Notes under the pieces: model-generated
Database searches by the model: none
Seen by the model: only the letters and a program-made list of their open reading frames with translations
Told to the model about the DNA's origin: nothing
In this document: positions 63,943-64,000 of the stretch, in pieces
How positions within the stretch are numbered: the stretch's first letter is position 1
How the letters are laid out: every line of letters begins with the position of its first letter
Position numbers and translations under genes: made by a program
NCBI GenBank assembly: GCA_964434865.1
Contig: CAYSWV010000024.1
Coordinates: 5,113-69,112, forward strand
From: CAYSWV01 sp964434865
Lineage (GTDB): Bacteria; Cyanobacteriota; Cyanobacteriia; Thermostichales; Thermostichaceae
Direction of reading: 5' to 3'
DNA: 64,000 bases

Positions 63943-64000
63943 TATAAAGCCGTATTACCCGAAACCCCGAATGGGCAATTTAAAGGTTAGGGCTATGGTG

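Overview
The window is chromosomal DNA of a cyanobacterium. The Mg-chelatase subunit ChlH, a cyanobacterial-type isochorismate synthase (phylloquinone for photosystem I), CobI, and a series of families typical of cyanobacteria (DUF4126, DUF4079, a lumenal pentapeptide protein, a TamB-like protein, a Nif11 protein, LURP-one and AIM24 proteins) all point that way. Coding density is moderate and most genes stand alone or in pairs. GATC tetramers are very frequent to the eye, yet I found no HIP1 octamer (GCGATCGC). I cannot name the genus.

Layout. 1-2.0 kb: the 5' part of a very large leftward gene with three methyltransferase domains and the beginning of a GT11-type glycosyltransferase; it runs off the left edge. 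2.0-13.5 kb: housekeeping and regulation (DUF4126, ilvD, GGCT-like, TetR, a NarL-type regulator with a reduced histidine kinase, a Zn/Mn-binding lipoprotein, recQ, lysS, FHA, pentapeptide). 13.6-18.5 kb: chlH and DUF4079. 18.5-25.2 kb: STAS protein, SpoIIM/RDD membrane genes with a collapsed duplicate, and a DUF697 GTPase. 25.3-31.3 kb: a stand-alone divergent EF-Tu, isochorismate synthase, TetR, and a secreted endonuclease/phosphatase-fold lipoprotein. 31.7-34.9 kb: rhodanese, SirB1/TPR, DUF4388 and LURP-one proteins, with a 100-N assembly gap inside a 14-bp tandem array. 35-39.3 kb: an accessory patch with remnants of an acyltransferase and a glutathione S-transferase plus DUF1772 and SDR genes. 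39.4-48.6 kb: rarA, Nif11, AIM24, an APH/AAA protein, DUF4380, metal ABC permease and ATPase, and cobI. 48.6-64 kb: a STAS protein that seems to start at ATT, a giant TamB-like protein, DoxX, two response-regulator output proteins, SemiSWEET, an ABC1 kinase, a peptide-type binding lipoprotein, tRNA-Arg(UCU), and the 3' part of mfd, which breaks at a 13-G tract near the right edge.

Two features stand out. First, the metal-binding protein gene (7.4 kb) and its presumed ATPase/permease partners (45.9-47.7 kb) lie 39 kb apart but carry the same four-hexamer control element: two TTTCAT-type boxes 11 bp apart, then two ATGAAA-type boxes 11 bp apart, ending at or close to the start codon. This arrangement suits an OmpR-class response regulator such as ManR. 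Second, at least 14 loci carry fresh-looking tandem duplications of 10-18 bp, often exactly at start codons, stop codons, a promoter or a tRNA end. One of them creates a ladder of 11-codon upstream ORFs joined by ATGA overlaps, and another appears to have truncated a gene.
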